NCBI GenBank assembly: GCA_964619775.1
Contig: CAZUFB010000002.1
Span: 1-64,000 of the forward strand
DNA length: 64,000 nucleotides
Direction: 5' to 3'
From: CAZUFB01 sp964619775
GTDB taxonomy: Bacteria; Actinomycetota; Coriobacteriia; Coriobacteriales; UMGS124
The notes under the pieces are model-generated. The model had not been told where the DNA came from and did not search any database. It was given only the letters and a program-made list of their open reading frames with translations. Below are positions 33,277 to 41,793 of this stretch, in pieces. The position numbers and the translations under genes are program-made. How positions within the stretch are numbered: the first letter of the stretch is position 1; each line of letters opens with the position of its first letter.

Positions 33277-33969
33277 CTAGGCGGTCGCCGAGGTCTTCGT
33301 CCGGGCGGCCTTGGCGGCCTCGACGCGCGCGGCGAGGAACTCCGCCCACTCCTGCACGCCCGTGCCCTTGGTGGCCGAGAGCTTGAAGACGCGCGCGGCG
33401 GGGTTGAGCTGGTCGACCTCTTGCATGAAAGCGTCCTCGTCGAAGTCGAAGACCGGCATGGTGTCGACCTTGTTGAGGATGATCGCCTCGCACGCCTGGA
33501 AGATGCCCGGGTACTTGAGCGGCTTGTCGTGGCCCTCGGGCACCGAGAGGATCATGGCGCGCAGGCTCTCGCCCAAATCGAAGTCGACCGTGCACACAAG
33601 GTTGCCGACGTTCTCGACGATAATGATGTCGACGGCGTCGAGGTCGAGCACGTCGAGCGCGCGTTTAATCATGCTGCCCTCGAGGTGGCACAGCCCGCCG
33701 GTGTTGATCTGCACCGCGGCGGCGCCGTGCTCCTTGACCTTGAGCGCGTCGACGTCGCTGGCGATGTCGCCCTCGATGACGGCGACCCTGTAGCGGTCGG
33801 CGAGCGCCTTGACCGTGGCTATGATGGTCGACGTCTTGCCCGCGCCCGGACCCGACAGCAGGTTGACCGTGCAGATGCCGTGCTCGGCATAGAGCCGCCG
33901 CAGCTCGGCGGCGATGCGGTCGTTCTTGTCGAGAATCGGCTTGGCGACCTCGATGGTGTGCTCTGACAT
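33277..33969 (-). CDS. hypB: Hydrogenase/urease nickel-insertion GTPase HypB
   Basis: The protein has 230 aa. HypB delivers nickel to [NiFe]-hydrogenase precursors together with HypA. The P-loop GPGAGKTS is at 40-47, and the metal-binding CHLE (GGLCHLEGSM) and NKVD are present. The His-rich or CxxCGC N-terminus of many HypB proteins is absent, so storage of extra nickel is unlikely. Start ATG 33969 lies behind GAGGAGG. hypA is upstream but separated by 259 bp and a terminator, so hypB probably has its own promoter. The hydrogenase itself is not in the window. Confidence 0.92.
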   Translation of the reverse strand: MSEHTIEVAKPILDKNDRIAAELRRLYAEHGICTVNLLSGPGAGKTSTIIATVKALADRYRVAVIEGDIASDVDALKVKEHGAAAVQINTGGLCHLEGSMIKRALDVLDLDAVDIIIVENVGNLVCTVDFDLGESLRAMILSVPEGHDKPLKYPGIFQACEAIILNKVDTMPVFDFDEDAFMQEVDQLNPAARVFKLSATKGTGVQEWAEFLAARVEAAKAARTKTSATA

Positions 33970-33991
33970 GGCTGGTGGTTCCTCCTCGCAC

Positions 33992-34028
33992 GCAAAAAAG
34001 CCCGCAAGCCCCGGAGGGCCGCTTTTGC
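33992..34028 (-). promoter_or_regulatory. Stem-loop in the hypB leader
   Basis: GCAAAAGC at one end pairs with GCTTTTTTGC at the other, enclosing a GC-rich loop with GCCC/GGGC pairs. The T6 run lies about 8 bp before the hypB ribosome site. It could act as an attenuator, or as the end of a short transcript. Confidence 0.35.
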
Positions 34029-34177
34029 TATTGCATCCTAGCGTAAAAAACACCCCGCGCCCACCGCACCCCGGCCATGCGCCCCATCTTTACACCGCAG
34101 GGCGGCTTGGTCGTCGGCTCCCTCCACCCGGCCTTCCCCGTCCGACCGCACCCCCCTCGCCCGCCGGCCGTGCACAC

Positions 34178-34212
34178 AAAAAACGGCCCGCCTGCATCGC
34201 GGCAGCGGGCCG
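34178..34212 (-). terminator. Intrinsic terminator behind hypA (repeat copy D)
   Basis: Read on the minus strand, CGGCCCGC and GCGGGCCG form an 8-bp stem followed by TTTTTT. The 16 bp between stem and hypA stop carry the GGGCAGTCCACGGAATT end shared by the palindromic repeats, so copy D (34161-34228) is a repeat that works as a classical U-tailed terminator. Confidence 0.8.
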
Positions 34213-34228
34213 AATTCCGTGGACTGCC

Positions 34229-34648
34229 CTAAACGGGCGCCCCTTCGGACTCGGGCGTCCCGTTCCCATCGGGCGTCCCGTCGTGCTCTCCCTCCTCGGG
34301 GATGTCGACGTCCATCGAGGCGATGTCGAGCTCGCGACCGCTCAGCAGCATCGTGCCCGCGCTCCCGCAGGCAGGGCAGTGCAGATGGAACCGGTCGTGC
34401 TCGAACTCGTGGCCGCACTTCAGACACGCCGAGCGCGGCAGGACCGTCTCGACCTCGAGCCGGGCGCCTTCGGCGATGGGACCGCGCTCCTCGCAGCACA
34501 GGTCCCACATGAAGTCGAGCGAGTCCTGTACCACCTCGGTCATGTCCCCCACCCGCAGGCGAACCTTGAGGATGCGGACCGCCCCCGCCTGGCGCGCGGC
34601 GGGGATCACCGCGTCGAGCACGCCCTGGACGATCGAGTACTCGTGCAC
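34229..34648 (-). CDS. hypA: Hydrogenase nickel-incorporation protein HypA
   Basis: The protein has 139 aa. The N-terminal MHE carries the nickel-binding His2. The zinc site has C75, C78, C91 and C94 (CLKCG and CPACG). Usual length is about 115, and the extra C-terminal 25 residues are acidic and Gly/Pro/Glu-rich. ATG 34648 lies four bases behind the tatC stop, so it is co-transcribed with tat genes. That is logical because [NiFe]-hydrogenases exported by Tat must first be matured with nickel. Confidence 0.9.
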   Translation of the reverse strand: MHEYSIVQGVLDAVIPAARQAGAVRILKVRLRVGDMTEVVQDSLDFMWDLCCEERGPIAEGARLEVETVLPRSACLKCGHEFEHDRFHLHCPACGSAGTMLLSGRELDIASMDVDIPEEGEHDGTPDGNGTPESEGAPV

Positions 34649-34651
34649 GGT

Positions 34652-35485
34652 CTAGTCCTCGTCGTCCTCGTCCTCGTCGTCCTCGTCGGGGTCGACCCAG
34701 GTTCCGTCGGCCTTCTGCTTGGCGATGCGCTTGGCCAGGACGAAACGGGCCACGAACAGCGACAGCTCGTAGAGCACGACAAGTGCGGCGTACATCAGCA
34801 CCATCGTGACCGGGCTCGCGTCGGGGGTGACCATCGCGCAGAAGACGAGCAGGACGACATAGATGGTGCGCCAGTTCGAGCGGAACTTCTTGTAAGGCAC
34901 CAGGTTGAACACGACGAGGTAGAACACCACAAGCGGCAGCTCGAACGCTACGCCGAACGCCAGCATGAAGCCGATGATGGTGTTGATGTACGACTGGGCG
35001 TCGGGCCACACCGCGGCGAAATCCTCGGACTGGCTGGTAAGCCACCCGAACGCCGGGCCCAAGATGAAGTTGTAGCCGAACACCACGCCGAAGACGAACA
35101 GAAACACGGCGGCGGCCAGCGTCGGCACCACCCAGCGGCGCTCGTTGGGTCTGAGGGCCGGCAGAAAGAACGCCATGATCTCCCAGATGACGATTGGGGA
35201 GCACACGACGAACGCCGCGAAGATGGCGACCTTGAAACGCAGCGAGAAGCCTCCGAGGGGCGTCAGCAAGAGCAGACCCGACTCGGACGAGATGCCGAGG
35301 GCGGAAAGATCGGGCAGGAACTCCCGAACCGGGTCGATCAGGAACTGGATGAGCACGGGGCTTGCGAAGTACAGGACGATGGCCGTCGTGAAAAGCGAGA
35401 CGACGATGATGGTCAGTCGGCGGCGAAGCTCGCCGAGGTGGTCCATCAAGGGCATGCGTGCGGGTCCGATAGGCATGATGAGCAT
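34652..35485 (-). CDS. tatC: Twin-arginine translocase subunit TatC
   Basis: The protein has 277 aa. TatC recognises twin-arginine signals and forms the Tat core with TatA/B. The N-terminal MPLMDHLGELRRRL and the six-helix pattern are characteristic; FAAFVVCSPIVIWEI and GVAFELPLVVF are further family landmarks. The C-terminal 15 residues are almost all Asp/Glu. It lies 12 bp behind tatA/B and 3 bp before hypA. It would serve the Tat flavoprotein at 19065 and any exported hydrogenase. Confidence 0.95.
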   Translation of the reverse strand: MLIMPIGPARMPLMDHLGELRRRLTIIVVSLFTTAIVLYFASPVLIQFLIDPVREFLPDLSALGISSESGLLLLTPLGGFSLRFKVAIFAAFVVCSPIVIWEIMAFFLPALRPNERRWVVPTLAAAVFLFVFGVVFGYNFILGPAFGWLTSQSEDFAAVWPDAQSYINTIIGFMLAFGVAFELPLVVFYLVVFNLVPYKKFRSNWRTIYVVLLVFCAMVTPDASPVTMVLMYAALVVLYELSLFVARFVLAKRIAKQKADGTWVDPDEDDEDEDDED

Positions 35486-35497
35486 CCAGGGCCGCCG

Positions 35498-36103
35498 TTA
35501 GGCGTCGGCCTGGTCCTCCTTCCCGGTGGTCTTCTGGGCAGCGGCGGCGCGTGCTGCAGCGATTCGTTCCTTGTCGATGCCGTAGAGCTTCGCCGCGCTC
35601 GAAGAGCCGGACTTCTTGCCCGTGGTCTTGGGCTTGGCGGCCGCGGTGGACGTGCCGGCGGCCTTCTTGGCCTCGGCCGCGGCCTTCTCCGCCTCGATGC
35701 GCGCCTTGCGCTCGGCAAACGTCTCGGACGAGCCGGCAGGTTTGGCGGCGACGGCCGTCTCGGCTTCCGTAGAGGACGCTCCGGTCGCCTTGCGCTGGGC
35801 GGCCGCCTCGGCCTCGGCGGCCAGGCGCGCCTTCTTCTCGGCAAACGTCTCGGGCTTGGTCGAGGCGCTCTTGCCGGAGACCTTCTTCTTGGGGCCCTGC
35901 TTCTTGGCCGGCTCCTTGACGGCCTCGTTCAGCGGGTCGTAGATCTCGGTCTTGACCATCTTGTTCATCTGGTCCTGCGCCTGGCGGAACTGCCGCAGGG
36001 CACGACCGATCGTGCGGCCCATTGCAGGCAGCCGGTCGGGACCGAAAAGAAGGAAGCCGAACACTAGAATGATGACGAGCTCGGTACCACCGATTCCTAA
36101 CAC
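35498..36103 (-). CDS. tatB: Twin-arginine translocase subunit TatA/TatB
   Basis: The protein has 201 aa. The N-terminal helix with Glu8 and GPDRLP after it (LVFGFLLFGPDRLPAMGR) matches TatA/TatB, and the length and long helical tail favour TatB. Residues 85-100 and 125-145 repeat the same Ala/Glu/Lys-rich phrase (ETFAEKKARLAAEAE and ETFAERKARIEAEKA), an internal duplication. ATG 36103 is behind AAAGGGG. It is first in the tat-hyp operon. Confidence 0.88.
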   Translation of the reverse strand: MLGIGGTELVIILVFGFLLFGPDRLPAMGRTIGRALRQFRQAQDQMNKMVKTEIYDPLNEAVKEPAKKQGPKKKVSGKSASTKPETFAEKKARLAAEAEAAAQRKATGASSTEAETAVAAKPAGSSETFAERKARIEAEKAAAEAKKAAGTSTAAAKPKTTGKKSGSSSAAKLYGIDKERIAAARAAAAQKTTGKEDQADA

Positions 36104-36163
36104 CGTGGGGCCCTTTCGTTGCTCTCGAACAGTACGCGGTATGCAAGGTGTGCAAGCTTACAC

Positions 36164-36192
36164 AGTATAAAGGCACAGCCAGCCGGAGTGAA
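36164..36192 (-). promoter_or_regulatory. Promoter of the tat-hypA operon
   Basis: On the minus strand TTCACT (36192-36187) and TATACT (36169-36164) stand 17 bp apart. A start site near 36157 would give a leader of about 55 nt before tatB. Confidence 0.55.
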
Positions 36193-36239
36193 CCATCAAA
36201 TATTCCCCACACGCGTCGGGGAGCCTCCGGCGTGGGCGC

Positions 36240-36566
36240 CTAGCGGCCTGCCGACGCCCGCACGTCGATGACCTCGTCGACGCCCAGCATGCCCAAGATG
36301 CGCACGACGTTGTCCTGCGCGTCCACCACGGCGAAGCCGACGCCGGCGTCGTGCGCCTTGTGGGCCGAACCCACGAGCACGCCAATGCCCGTCGAGTCGA
36401 TGTAGGGGGCGTCGGCCATGTTGACGTCGACTGCCTGCACACCGTCGGCAGCGAGCGCCCCGTCGATGGCGGAGCGCAGCACGTCGGCGTTGCTGACGTC
36501 GACCTCGCCCGACACGACGACCGTCGCGCGTGCGGACTCGACCTCGGTGCTCACATTGAGATTCAT
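36240..36566 (-). CDS. STAS-domain protein, anti-sigma-factor antagonist-like
   Basis: The protein has 108 aa and is a single STAS domain as in SpoIIAA/RsbV. The site of regulatory phosphorylation is Ser58 in IDSTGIG. Such proteins bind and release sigma factors by binding anti-sigma kinases; no partner kinase or sigma gene is in the window. ATG 36566 follows GAAAGGGG. It lies between tatB and the TPR gene, with gaps of about 140 bp on each side. Confidence 0.87.
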   Translation of the reverse strand: MNLNVSTEVESARATVVVSGEVDVSNADVLRSAIDGALAADGVQAVDVNMADAPYIDSTGIGVLVGSAHKAHDAGVGFAVVDAQDNVVRILGMLGVDEVIDVRASAGR

Positions 36567-36713
36567 GGCGGCCCCTTTCGTGCGCGCCCAGGCGCGCGTG
36601 CTTGGCAGGTGCGAAAGGCGGGCACGCCGCAACCGGGATGGCGGCAGCGCACACGTCCCCTTGCATACCCAATGCCTCGGGCCATCAATCAGCCGCAAGG
36701 CGTTGGGCAATGG

Positions 36714-37589
36714 TTATTCCTCGGAATCGCCGTCGTCTGTGTCCTCAGTGTCCTCGGTATCCTCGGCGTCCTCAGTGTCCTCGGCATCGGTGTCGTCGTC
36801 TGTGTCCTCGGTATCCTCGGCGTCCTCGGCATCGGTGTCGGTATCGTCGTCCGCGTCCGCGTCGTCGGTCGTCTCGGCATCCTCGTCGTCTGCGTCGGCT
36901 TCCTCCTCGGCGGCCTGAATCGACTCGATGAGCGAGAGGTAGATCTGCGCGTAGGTCGCGGCGCTCGTCTCGTTGTCGGGGTCGAGCTCGATAACTTGGT
37001 TGTACGCCTCCGTGGCAAGGTCGTACTCGCCCTGCTGGTAGTAGAAAGCGCCCAGGTTGTACCAGCCCATCACATAGTCGGGCGTGCCCTCGAGGAACTC
37101 GACGAGGTCGGCGATGGCCTGGTCCTCTTCGCCGGTGTAGAACAGGCACACCGCGCGGTCGACCGTCACGGCGCTCACGCTGTCGTCGCTCGCCTCGTCG
37201 CTGTCCGCGGCGATCTCGAGATAGCTGTCGTAGTAGCTCACCGCCGTCGCAAACGTCTCGCTGACCAGCTCCTCGTTGTCGGAAGCGTCGGTTGCGCTGC
37301 TCATATCCATGGCGCAGTCCATGTAGGTGTTGCCCAGATTGGCCAGGTAGGTCAGGCTCTCGGGATTGGACTCGAGGCGGCTCATGAGCGAGTCGATGAG
37401 GGTCGAGTACTGTTCCTGGATCTCCTCCACCGTGGTGGCGGTGTCGCTGCTCGAAGAGCTGTCGCTGCTCTGCGTAGTGGTCGAGCAGCTGCTGAAGAAC
37501 GGCAGGCACAGCGAGAGGACGAGGACGACGGCGAAGATGATGATGATGATCTTCATGCCAAGCGAGGTGTTGTTCTTGTCGAATGCCAT
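36714..37589 (-). CDS. TPR membrane protein with acidic repeat tail
   Basis: The protein has 291 aa. One membrane helix lies at about 12-32, and a Ser-rich stretch follows. TPR-like helices lie at about 55-235; GWYNLGAFYYQQGEYDLATEAYNQ is a clear TPR. The last 65 residues are a near-regular Asp/Glu/Thr/Ala repeat (units such as DAEDTEDTED), and this low complexity is also visible in the DNA. ATG 37589 has GAAAGG before it. The tail could be cell-wall or cytoplasmic; topology is uncertain. No specific function is known. Confidence 0.8.
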   Translation of the reverse strand: MAFDKNNTSLGMKIIIIIFAVVLVLSLCLPFFSSCSTTTQSSDSSSSSDTATTVEEIQEQYSTLIDSLMSRLESNPESLTYLANLGNTYMDCAMDMSSATDASDNEELVSETFATAVSYYDSYLEIAADSDEASDDSVSAVTVDRAVCLFYTGEEDQAIADLVEFLEGTPDYVMGWYNLGAFYYQQGEYDLATEAYNQVIELDPDNETSAATYAQIYLSLIESIQAAEEEADADDEDAETTDDADADDDTDTDAEDAEDTEDTDDDTDAEDTEDAEDTEDTEDTDDGDSEE

Positions 37590-37678
37590 GGAAAGTGCCT
37601 TTCGGTGGTCCGCGGTGGTTCCCTGCCGCGCCCGCCCGTCCAAACCCGGCGGGGCGGCCTGATGGTGTGGCGGTCGCG

Positions 37679-38278
37679 CTAGCTGGCGTCCCCGTCGGNN
37701 NNNNNNNNNNNNNNNNNNNNNNNNNNNNNNNNNNNNNNNNNNNNNNNNNNNNNNNNNNNNNNNNNNNNNNNNNNNNNNNNNNNNNNNNNNNNNNNNNNGG
37801 CGTCGTCCTCGGCATCGTCGGAGGCGTCGTCCCCGTCGGAAGCTTCCTCCTCGGCTTCTTCCTCGGCGGCCTGCGACGCATAGTATTCCTCAACCGCCTC
37901 CTCGTTCACCGTGCCGTCGTCGTTGAGGAGGGAGCTGATGTCGGGGTGGCCCGAGGGCAGCTCGGTCGTCTCGTCGGTGTCCTCGGACTGGGCGGACGTG
38001 GACGCGGTGCCCGTCGTCACGGTGCTGTCCGTGCGGACCGACATCGCAAAGAAATAGCCGATGCAGACGCCCACGACCAGGGCGACGACCGCGATTGCCA
38101 CGACCATCGCAAACGACGGGGGCTTGCGGGTGCCCGCGGCCCGCGTGGCGGCCTTCGCAGGCTGCTGGGGGGACGCCGCGGCGGGCGCAGGCTCGCGTCG
38201 CGGCACCGGCGTCGCGGCGGCCTGCTCGCGGGCAAGTTCCTCTTCCTCTTCAAAAAACTGATCGTCGTTGCTGCTCAT
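37679..38278 (-). CDS. Acidic single-helix membrane protein, cut by an assembly gap
   Basis: About 165 residues are readable. A Glu-rich N-terminus (FFEEEEEL) and a Pro/Ala stretch lead to one helix at about 57-80. The rest is an outer or inner acidic region rich in Asp, Glu, Ser and Ala (DGDDASDDAEDDA). The Ns at 37699-37798 fall in this repetitive part, and the five residues after them are again DGDAS before the stop. The true length of the acidic region is therefore unknown. Its acidic-repeat style matches the TPR neighbour downstream. Confidence 0.6.
   Translation of the reverse strand: MSSNDDQFFEEEEELAREQAAATPVPRREPAPAAASPQQPAKAATRAAGTRKPPSFAMVVAIAVVALVVGVCIGYFFAMSVRTDSTVTTGTASTSAQSEDTDETTELPSGHPDISSLLNDDGTVNEEAVEEYYASQAAEEEAEEEASDGDDASDDAEDDAXXXXXXXXXXXXXXXXXXXXXXXXXXXXXXXXXXDGDAS
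37699..37798. other. 100-N gap in a low-complexity coding region
   Basis: Unlike the gaps at 20919 and 26467, the flanks here are not identical over 50 bp. They share only a short GGCGTCCCCGTCGG-like unit, so real repeat sequence is probably missing. Confidence 0.75.
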
Positions 38279-38322
38279 CTACCTTACCTTTCAAACTTCT
38301 TGCACCGGGTCGGGCGCAGGCG

Positions 38323-39708
38323 CTACGAGCGTAGGCGCACGCGCAGGTCCTCGATGTTCTTGGTGATGCGGCGCAGGTCGCGCATGTCGGTCGTCGGCAG
38401 GTGGCCGAAGCGGTCCTGCGCGTCGTAGACGACCTGCCCGCCGACCATCGTCATCACCACGTTGTCACGGTCGGCGGTGTGAACCACGGCCGACGTGGGG
38501 AAGTGCGTGGGCGCCTGGCGCGAGTCGGACAGGTCGACGACCACGATGTCGGCCAGCTTGCCGGGATCGAGCGAACCCACGAGGTCGCCCATCCCCAAGG
38601 CGCTCGCCGAGTCGAGCGTGGCCATGCGGATCATGTCGGGCCCCTGGATAAAGCCGTCGCGCCCGTTGATGGCACGCAGGACGAGCATGGTGAAGCGCAT
38701 CTCCTTGATAGGGTCGATGCTGTCGGCCGCCGCCGGCGAGTCGGTGCCCAGGCCCACGGTGACGCCGGCGCGCGCCATCTGCACGATGGGCGCCACCCCC
38801 ATGCCGAGCTTGGCGTTGGCGCGCGGGCACACGCACACGCTCACCCCCTGCTCGGCAAGCGTGTTGATGTCGCGGTCGTCGACCTTCACGCAGTGGATGG
38901 CCAGCACCCCGGGCACCGACAGGATGTCCCAGTTCAGCGCGTACTGCACCGGCGAGCACCCCGCCGGCAGCAGGGCGACCGACTGATGCCCCGCAAACGC
39001 GCGGTGCGTCTCGCTGTCGCTCGCAATGGAGAAGGGCGACGACCCGTAGCGTATGAAGTCGCACTCGTCCTGCGACCCGGCAAGGTGGATGGCGACCGGC
39101 ACACGCTCCCCGGCCGCGTAGTGCGCAACCTCGCGCAGGATCTGCGGGTGGCAGGTGTAGAGGCTGTCGGGCGCGATGCCGAAGCGGAAGCGCCCGCTCT
39201 GCGACGACGCCCCCCACCCCTCGATGTCCGCCACGGCCTCCTCCATGGCGCCCGTCACCTGCTCGCGGCTCGCGGCGCCCACCTCGCGGTAGACGATGCC
39301 GCGCATGCCCAGGCGCTCGGCGGCCAGCAGGCTCGCGCCGGTGCGCGTGACGTCGGCCACCGTGGTGATGCCCGCCGAGACCGCCTCGTAGGCGCCCAGC
39401 ATCGCCGAGTCGAGCCAGTCCTGCTCGGTGAGCAGGGCCTCCTTCTCGAAGGTGAACGCCTTCCAGGCGGCGTAGGGCACGTCGTTGAGGATGCCGCGCA
39501 TGATGGAGTACTCGAGGTGCGAGTGGCAGTCGACGAAGCCCGGCATGACGGCCGCCATGCCGAAGTCGCGCACTTCCTCGTCGGGATAGCGCTGTAGCAG
39601 GTCGGCCGACTTGCCCACCTCCACGATCTTGTCGCCGCGGACGAGCACCGCGCCGTCCTCGATGTAGGGTGTCGATACCGTCAGCACGTAACGGGCCGTC
39701 AGCAGCAT
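38323..39708 (-). CDS. Amidohydrolase, deaminase of the MtaD/aminodeoxyfutalosine type
   Basis: The protein has 461 aa. The metal ligands H62 and H64 (HSH), H208 (AIHLAG), H272 (IHCVKV) and D323 (GTDSPAA) define the COG0402 deaminase branch. Members deaminate S-adenosylhomocysteine, methylthioadenosine, guanine or 6-amino-6-deoxyfutalosine. The ATG at 39708 (GGAGGTTCCCCC site) overlaps the stop of the menaquinone methyltransferase gene by 10 nt, so co-translation with menG is very likely. That makes the aminodeoxyfutalosine deaminase role (MqnX), a step of the futalosine menaquinone pathway, the favoured option. MtaD-type activity remains possible. Confidence 0.8.
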   Translation of the reverse strand: MLLTARYVLTVSTPYIEDGAVLVRGDKIVEVGKSADLLQRYPDEEVRDFGMAAVMPGFVDCHSHLEYSIMRGILNDVPYAAWKAFTFEKEALLTEQDWLDSAMLGAYEAVSAGITTVADVTRTGASLLAAERLGMRGIVYREVGAASREQVTGAMEEAVADIEGWGASSQSGRFRFGIAPDSLYTCHPQILREVAHYAAGERVPVAIHLAGSQDECDFIRYGSSPFSIASDSETHRAFAGHQSVALLPAGCSPVQYALNWDILSVPGVLAIHCVKVDDRDINTLAEQGVSVCVCPRANAKLGMGVAPIVQMARAGVTVGLGTDSPAAADSIDPIKEMRFTMLVLRAINGRDGFIQGPDMIRMATLDSASALGMGDLVGSLDPGKLADIVVVDLSDSRQAPTHFPTSAVVHTADRDNVVMTMVGGQVVYDAQDRFGHLPTTDMRDLRRITKNIEDLRVRLRS

Positions 39709-40496
39709 GGGGGAACCTCCTTGCACGGTAGGTCGTCGGGGGCGTCGGGGGACGGCTTGACCGCGTGGTACACAGCCGCTATGCCCCCGGTGCAGTCATG
39801 ATACTCGACCGAGGCGAAGCCCGCCCGCCGCAGCTCCTCGACGATGGTGTTTTGCTGCGGGAACTCACGAATCGAGCTCGAAAGGTACTTAAAACCTGAA
39901 ACGTCCCCGCACACCGCACCGCCTACGAGCGGCACCACGTGGCCCAGGTACACGTTGTAGACCGCACGCCACACCGGGTTGGGCGGCGTGCCGAACTCCA
40001 GGATGACGGCTCGGCCGCCCGGCCTGAGCACCCGCGCGGCCTCGCTCATCGCGCGTCGCCGGTCGCTGAAGTTGCGCAGGCCGTAGGCCATCGTGAGCAC
40101 GTCGAACGACGCGTCGGGGTAGGGCAGCGCCATCGCGTCGGCCTCCGCCGTGCGCACCGCCACCCCCCGCGCCGCGCCGCGGCCGATGCGCTCGCGGGCC
40201 ACCTCGAGCATCTCGGGCGTGAAGTCGGTAAGCTCGATTGAGGCCGGAGGGCAGCGGCGGCACAGCTCGAAGGCCACGTCGCCCGTGCCGCCCGCGACGT
40301 CGACAACCGCCTCGTACGGCCGGCAGGCGGCCGTGAGCGCCACCCGCTTGAGCCAGCTCTTGTAGATGCCGAGGCTGCTGAGCGCGTTGAACGCGTCGTA
40401 GCGCCGGGCGATCTTGGAAAAGATGGAGCGCACCATCGCGCCCTTCTCGTCGACCTCGCCCGCCGGCGCCGCCGCGCGGCCGGCGCTGCTAGCCAC
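39699..40496 (-). CDS. menG: Demethylmenaquinone methyltransferase (UbiE/MenG)
   Basis: The protein has 265 aa from GTG 40496, which overlaps the preceding aminotransferase stop. It transfers methyl from S-adenosylmethionine to demethylmenaquinone. Motif I VVDVAGGTGDV is at about 64-74. GLRNFSDRRRAMSEAARVLRPGG and FGTPPNP (near 165-170) are the family signatures, and FKYLSSSIREFPQQ is typical of the C-terminal part. The C-terminal dozen residues run over the start of the deaminase gene. Confidence 0.9.
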   Translation of the reverse strand: MASSAGRAAAPAGEVDEKGAMVRSIFSKIARRYDAFNALSSLGIYKSWLKRVALTAACRPYEAVVDVAGGTGDVAFELCRRCPPASIELTDFTPEMLEVARERIGRGAARGVAVRTAEADAMALPYPDASFDVLTMAYGLRNFSDRRRAMSEAARVLRPGGRAVILEFGTPPNPVWRAVYNVYLGHVVPLVGGAVCGDVSGFKYLSSSIREFPQQNTIVEELRRAGFASVEYHDCTGGIAAVYHAVKPSPDAPDDLPCKEVPPCC

Positions 40497-41793
40497 GGAC
40501 GCGCCCCGCGGCGGCCAGACGGGCGCCCACAAGCTTGACGCAGGCCACGAACACCTCGAGCGCGGCGTCGAGCTCCTCGAGCGTCGGGAAGCTCGGGGCG
40601 ATGCGGATGTTGGAGTCGTGCGGGTCCTCGCCGTACGGCCAGGTGCAGCCCGCGCCCGTCAGGACGACGCCGCACTCGGCGCACAGCGACACGACGGCCC
40701 TGGCGCTGCCCTCGGGGCCGTCGAACGAGACGAAGTAGCCGCCGCGCGGGGTCGTCCACGAGGCGACGCCCAGCCCCGCGAGGCCTTCCTCCAGGCGGCG
40801 CTGCACGAGCTCGAAGCGCGGGCGCAGGACCTCGGCCTGGGCGCGCATGTGGGCGCGAAGGCCCGCGAGGTCGCCGAAGTAGCGCACGTGGCGCAGCTGG
40901 TTGAGCTTGTCGTGGCCGATCGTGCGGTACCGGTACTCGGCCTTAAGGTCGGCGAGGTTGGCCCGCGAGGCCGCCATCGCCGACACGCCCGCCCCGGGGA
41001 ACGTCATCTTGCTCGTGGAGCAGAACGCGTAGACCAGGTCGGGGTTGCCGGCGGCGTCGAGCTCGTCGAAGACGTTGAGCAGTTCGTCGCGGTCGTCGTA
41101 GAGGTCGTGCTCGCAGTAGGCGTTGTCCCAGTAGACGCGGAAGTCGGCCGCGGCGGGCGCGAGGCGTGCGATGCGGCGCACGCACTCGTCGGAATAGGTG
41201 GTTCCCGAGGGGTTGGAGTACTTGGGGACGCACCACATGCCCTTGACCTGCGGGTCGCCGTTGACGAGCCGCTCGACGGCGTCCATGTCGGGACCGTCCT
41301 CGCGCAGCGGCACCGCGACCAGCTCGAAACCGAACTGCTCGACGATGGCGAAGTGGCGGTCGTACCCGGGGGTGAGGCACACCCACTTGAGCGGGGCGCG
41401 CTGCATCTGCAGCGCGAACGGCTCGCCGCCGCACACTCCCTTGAGCATGCCGTGCGCCAGCGCGTCGTACATGAGCGTCAGCGAGCTCTCGCCGCCCATG
41501 AACACCCGCTCGGAATCCACGCCCAGGATCTCTCCGAACAGCGCCCGGGCCGACGGGATGCCCTCGAGGCAGCCGTAGTTGCGGCAGTCGACCCCGCCGT
41601 CGAAAAGGTCGTCGTCCGGACCGAGCGTCTCGAGCATCGGCAGCGACAGCTCCAGCTGCCCGGGCGAAGGCTTGCCGCGCGCCATGTTGAGCTTAAGGCC
41701 GCGCGCCTTGATGGCCGCAACCTGCTCCTCGAGTTGCATAATCTGCGCGTCAAGCTCGACATCGGTCAGGGTGTCGTAGTACGAAGAAGACAT
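40489..41793 (-). CDS. Class I-fold aminotransferase, aspartate-aminotransferase-like group
   Basis: The protein has 434 aa. PLP lysine K262 (STSKMTFPGAG), D223 (YWDNAYCEHD) and NPSG at 194-197 are present. The opening KLNMARGKPSPGQLELS is that of the bacterial group often labelled aspartate aminotransferase in actinobacteria and clostridia. Start ATG 41793 lies behind GGGAGACG. It heads a three-gene run with menG and the deaminase. The biosynthetic link to menaquinone is not obvious, so it may simply share a promoter. Confidence 0.88.
   Translation of the reverse strand: MSSSYYDTLTDVELDAQIMQLEEQVAAIKARGLKLNMARGKPSPGQLELSLPMLETLGPDDDLFDGGVDCRNYGCLEGIPSARALFGEILGVDSERVFMGGESSLTLMYDALAHGMLKGVCGGEPFALQMQRAPLKWVCLTPGYDRHFAIVEQFGFELVAVPLREDGPDMDAVERLVNGDPQVKGMWCVPKYSNPSGTTYSDECVRRIARLAPAAADFRVYWDNAYCEHDLYDDRDELLNVFDELDAAGNPDLVYAFCSTSKMTFPGAGVSAMAASRANLADLKAEYRYRTIGHDKLNQLRHVRYFGDLAGLRAHMRAQAEVLRPRFELVQRRLEEGLAGLGVASWTTPRGGYFVSFDGPEGSARAVVSLCAECGVVLTGAGCTWPYGEDPHDSNIRIAPSFPTLEELDAALEVFVACVKLVGARLAAAGRVRG

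Noticed and set aside
36720..36900. Short tandem repeats as a microsatellite or CRISPR
   Set aside because: They encode the acidic tail of the TPR protein and are not spaced like CRISPR repeats.
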